Below the pieces are notes generated by a model. The model ran no database searches. It saw only the letters and a list, made by a program, of their open reading frames with translations, and had not been told where the DNA came from. This document shows, piece by piece, positions 61,510 through 64,000 of a stretch of DNA of 64,000 nt. The DNA lies in contig NZ_CP087710.1 of assembly GCF_020991065.1 (NCBI RefSeq), positions 806,001 to 870,000 of the forward strand, written 5' to 3'. Within the stretch, counting starts at the first letter, position 1. Every line of letters starts with the position of its first letter. Both the position numbers and the translations under genes were made by a program. The DNA comes from Nocardioides okcheonensis. Its GTDB lineage: Bacteria > Actinomycetota > Actinomycetes > Propionibacteriales > Nocardioidaceae.

Positions 61510-62435
61510 TGACTGACCTGCTCCGCCGGCTCTCCCGGTTCCTCTGGCCGCTCGCGGTGGCCAACCTGATCGCCAACATCGGCATCGTCGTGACCGGCGG
61601 CGCCGTCCGCCTCACCGGCTCGGGGCTCGGCTGCCCGACCTGGCCGCGCTGCACCGACTCCTCGTACGTCCCGCACGGCGAGCTGGGCGTCCACGGCGCC
61701 ATCGAGTTCGGCAACCGGATGCTCACCTTCGCCCTGACCGCGGTCGCGATCGCGTGCTTCCTCGCCGCGCTGGGCGCCCGTCACCGGCGCGCGACCCGGC
61801 TGTCGTTCGTGATCGGGCTCGGCATCCCGCTCCAGGCGGTGATCGGCGGCATCACGGTGCTGACCGACCTGAACCCGTGGATCGTGTCGGGGCACTTCCT
61901 GCTGTCGATGGCGATGATCATGGTCTGCGTGGCGCTCCTCGACGAGCTCCGCAGCCCGGACCGCCCGGCGGCCCCGCCGCTCCCCCGCGCCCTCGCCTGG
62001 TCCACGCTGGCCGCCGGGTGGGTCGTCCTCTACCTCGGCACCGTCGTCACGGGTGCCGGCCCCCACGCCGGCGACACGGACTCCCCGCGCAACGGGCTCG
62101 ACCCCTCGACCGTGTCTCACCTGCACGCCTACGCCGTCTACGTCCTCGTCGCGCTCACCGTGGCGCTGCTCGTCGTCGCGCTGCGCGGCGGCCACCGGTG
62201 GCTGGCGACCGTCACCGCGCTCGTGCTGCTGGTCGAGGTGCTGCAGGGCGTGCTGGGCTGGGTGCAGTACTGGCTGGACCTGCCGGTCCTGCTCGTCGCG
62301 CTGCACATGCTCGGCGCGGGGCTGCTCGCGGCCGGGCTCGCCCGCGCGGCCCTCGCGGTGCTGCCGCACCACGCCGCGCGCGAGGCACGCCCCGACGCTG
62401 AGCACCAGGCCGACCCGGCAACCCGGCTCCCGTAG
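61506..62435 (+). CDS. ctaA: Heme A synthase
   Basis: 309 residues, about eight membrane helices. Converts heme O to heme A for cytochrome aa3 oxidase. Family features: GIVVTGGAVRLTGSGLGCPTWPRC (cysteine pair near 43-49), the conserved histidines HGAIEFGNRMLT and HFLLSMAMIM in the first half, and SHLHAYAVYVLV and VALHMLGAGLLAAGL in the second. Translated by coupling (ATGA) from the ABC permease gene. It works with SURF1 at 34446-35384 in building cytochrome oxidase. Confidence 0.93.
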   Translation: MMTDLLRRLSRFLWPLAVANLIANIGIVVTGGAVRLTGSGLGCPTWPRCTDSSYVPHGELGVHGAIEFGNRMLTFALTAVAIACFLAALGARHRRATRLSFVIGLGIPLQAVIGGITVLTDLNPWIVSGHFLLSMAMIMVCVALLDELRSPDRPAAPPLPRALAWSTLAAGWVVLYLGTVVTGAGPHAGDTDSPRNGLDPSTVSHLHAYAVYVLVALTVALLVVALRGGHRWLATVTALVLLVEVLQGVLGWVQYWLDLPVLLVALHMLGAGLLAAGLARAALAVLPHHAAREARPDAEHQADPATRLP

Positions 62436-62456
62436 CGGGACCGCCCCCTGCCGGGC

Positions 62457-63350
62457 CTACCAGCGGTGGGCCAGCTGCTCCGCGATCGTGCGGACCCGCG
62501 CCACGAGCGGGGTGGCGTCCTCGTGCGCCCACAGCAGGTCGATGGTGAGCCGAGGGACGGGCGGCTCGATCCGCACGAGCGCCAGTCCGCGCGGCAGGCC
62601 GACCGCGATCGAGGTGACGACGAGCCCGACGCCTGCGCCGTTGGCGATGGCGCCCCACACGGTCGCCCCGCTGGACGGCTCGCCGACGTGCGGCTCGAAC
62701 CCCGCCTGCCGGCAGCTGGCCAGGACGGCGTCGTGGTAGCCCGGAGCCGTGTCCCGCCCCCACACGACCAGCCTCTCGTCCGCCAGCTCGGCCAGCGGCA
62801 CCACCTCCCTGGTGGCCCAGGGGTGGTCGGCGCCGACGGCGAACACCAGCTCCTCGCGCCGGACCTCGACGCGGTCGATCCCCGCACCGACGACCGCGCG
62901 GGGGCACAGCGCGACGTCGGCCCGTCCGTCGAGCAGGGCCTGCTCCATCTCGCTGGCGACCATCTCCCGCTCCTCGACCCGCACGTCGGGCGTCGCGTCC
63001 CGCAGCGCCTCCAGCAGGCGGGGCAGCGTCTCGTACACGGTGGCGAGCGAGTACGCGACGCGCAGGGTCCCGCTCAGGCCCTCGGCGGCCGCCCGGGTGC
63101 GCTGCACCAGTCGGTCGACCCCGGTGAGCACCCGCCGCGCCTCCTCGACGAAGACCTCGCCGGCGGCCGTGGGCTCGACGCCGCGGGCGGTGCGCAGGAA
63201 GAGCTGGACCCCGACCTGGTCCTCGACGTTGCGGACCTGTTGCGACAGGGCCTGCTGCGCCACGTGCATCCGCTGCGCCGCCCGGGTGAAGCTGCGCTGC
63301 TGGGCCACCTCGACCACCGAGCGCAGCTGCCTCAGGTCCAGGGTGCTCAC
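62457..63350 (-). CDS. LysR-family transcriptional regulator
   Basis: 297 residues. N-terminal helix-turn-helix RSFTRAAQRMHVAQQALSQQVRNVEDQVG with LFLRTARGVEPTAAGE, then a periplasmic-binding-like effector domain (LRVAYSLATVYETLPRLLEA). GTG start at 63350, 7 nt after TACATT (63358-63363). Divergent from the amidotransferase-fold gene at 63458 and probably its regulator, with an inverted repeat between them. Confidence 0.9.
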   Translation of the reverse strand: MSTLDLRQLRSVVEVAQQRSFTRAAQRMHVAQQALSQQVRNVEDQVGVQLFLRTARGVEPTAAGEVFVEEARRVLTGVDRLVQRTRAAAEGLSGTLRVAYSLATVYETLPRLLEALRDATPDVRVEEREMVASEMEQALLDGRADVALCPRAVVGAGIDRVEVRREELVFAVGADHPWATREVVPLAELADERLVVWGRDTAPGYHDAVLASCRQAGFEPHVGEPSSGATVWGAIANGAGVGLVVTSIAVGLPRGLALVRIEPPVPRLTIDLLWAHEDATPLVARVRTIAEQLAHRW

Positions 63351-63414
63351 GAGGGGGAATGTAGCCCTCGGGCGGGCGTGGTCCCACACCCGATTCGTGT
63401 AGCGGCACAACGCA

Positions 63415-63428
63415 GGACCTCTAGGTCC
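63415..63428. promoter_or_regulatory. Inverted repeat in the LysR/PfpI-like divergent promoter
   Basis: GGACCT-CT-AGGTCC (63415-63428) lies 30 bases before the plus-strand start at 63458, upstream of its TAGCGT box (63445-63450). It is a candidate binding site for the divergent LysR regulator. Confidence 0.45.
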
Positions 63429-63457
63429 CGACCCGAGGCGTGCCTAGCGTCACGGGC

Positions 63458-64000
63458 ATGACCCACAGCGACCTCAACCCCGTCGATCCCGGGCGTCCCC
63501 GACGAGCCGCCCTCGTCATCGCCAACGGTGCGGTGTCCACCTCGATCGGTTGGCCGGTCGGCTTCTGGTGGTCCGAGCTGACCCACCCGCACTACCTGTT
63601 CCGCGAGGCAGGCTGGGAGGTCGACCTGTACTCGCCCGACGGCGGGCCGTGCGTCCCGGACGCGATGAGTGATCCGGACGATCCGTCGCAGTGGCAGGCC
63701 GAGGACCAGATCTCGCGGGGCTACAAGTTCGACCCCCGGTTCACCGCGCAGGTGGCGTCGACGCGCGCCGTCCGGGACCTCGACGTGGATGCCTACGACA
63801 CGCTCGTCGTCGCCGGCGGCCAGTCGCCCATGTTCACCTTCGAGGCCGCGACCGACCTGCACGAGGTGTTCAGCGCCTTCCACGCCACCGGCAAGGTCAC
63901 CGCCGCGCTGTGCCACGGGACGGCGATCCTCGCCTTCGCCAAGGCCCCGGACGGCTCGCCCCTCGTCGCCGGGAGGACCGTGACCGGCTTCCCCAACGTC
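63458..64000 (+). CDS. DJ-1/PfpI-type class I glutamine amidotransferase-fold protein, cut by the window edge
   Basis: 181 codons visible; the 3' end lies beyond the window. N-terminal RRAALVIANGAVSTSIGWPV and ASTRAVRDLDVDAYDTLVVAGGQSP show the type 1 amidotransferase-like domain, and the nucleophile elbow is TAALCHGTAILAFAK, with cysteine as likely nucleophile. The function is probably that of a DJ-1 family hydrolase/chaperone or oxidative stress protein. ATG 7 nt after TAGCGT. Divergent from the LysR gene. Confidence 0.85.
   Translation, partial: MTHSDLNPVDPGRPRRAALVIANGAVSTSIGWPVGFWWSELTHPHYLFREAGWEVDLYSPDGGPCVPDAMSDPDDPSQWQAEDQISRGYKFDPRFTAQVASTRAVRDLDVDAYDTLVVAGGQSPMFTFEAATDLHEVFSAFHATGKVTAALCHGTAILAFAKAPDGSPLVAGRTVTGFPNV

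Overview
The window is a 64-kb chromosomal piece of a very GC-rich Gram-positive bacterium, most likely a member of the Nocardioidaceae (Nocardioides or a close relative). The case rests on actinobacterial marker families (DUF3099, the 66-residue CDEH protein, acVLRF1, a mycobacterial-type fabG-fabI pair), a 6C small RNA, a Suf operon in actinobacterial order, and more than twenty genes whose ATG or GTG lies 6-9 nt after a TANNNT box (leaderless transcripts). Genes are packed tightly, often with ATGA or GTGA stop/start overlaps. I see no rRNA, tRNA, CRISPR array, prophage or insertion sequence; almost all of the window reads as core chromosome.

Layout. 0-9.4 kb: PLP decarboxylase, a paired acyl-CoA dehydrogenase operon with an operator over its promoter, peptide deformylase, two SpoU rRNA/tRNA methylases around a DedA protein, siroheme synthase, a PEBP protein. 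9.5-16.9 kb: secreted CAP protein, a three-gene ABC exporter, an SDR, a SpoIIE-type phosphatase, an alpha/beta hydrolase, a TauE/SafE exporter. 16.9-23.8 kb: SPFH/NfeD membrane pair, ABC ATPase, serB, a PrmC-like methylase, SixA phosphatase. 23.8-30.4 kb: cyanophycin locus, with cphB, a 27-codon bridging mini-ORF, cphA and a cupin on the plus strand, facing a methyltransferase and a second Mur ligase that resembles cyanophycin synthetase without its ATP-grasp domain. 30.4-35.4 kb: fabG-fabI, dodecin, DUF3099, 6C RNA, moaA, SURF1.

36.1-37.9 kb is a small accessory-looking patch of unknown genes and an acetyltransferase, with a striking 12-bp inverted repeat. 37.9-52 kb holds ABC transporters (including ABC-F), enoyl-CoA hydratase with an operator, a zinc metallopeptidase, a kinase-like phosphotransferase, a MarR-controlled drug-type exporter, acVLRF1 ribosome rescue factor, NYN protein, lipoprotein and nucleotidyltransferase. 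A perfect-but-one tandem duplication of a 105-bp dispersed element follows at 51981-52190.

52.2-62.4 kb is the iron-sulfur assembly region: sufR-sufB-sufD-Rieske-sufC-sufS-sufU-sufT on the minus strand, and divergently a secreted LamG protein, an ABC transporter and heme A synthase (ctaA). This matches the Mycobacterium tuberculosis Rv1456c-Rv1466 neighbourhood except that the mannosyltransferase gene mptB is replaced by the LamG gene. The window ends with a divergent LysR regulator and a truncated DJ-1/PfpI-type gene.

Functional themes are nitrogen storage as cyanophycin, Fe-S and heme-copper oxidase assembly (Suf, ctaA, SURF1), fatty acid synthesis and degradation, and translation quality control (def, SpoU, PrmC-like, acVLRF1, ABC-F). 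The most unusual points are the N-domain plus Mur-ligase protein beside cphA, the doubly coupled mini-ORF inside the cph operon, and the LamG substitution in the suf neighbourhood.
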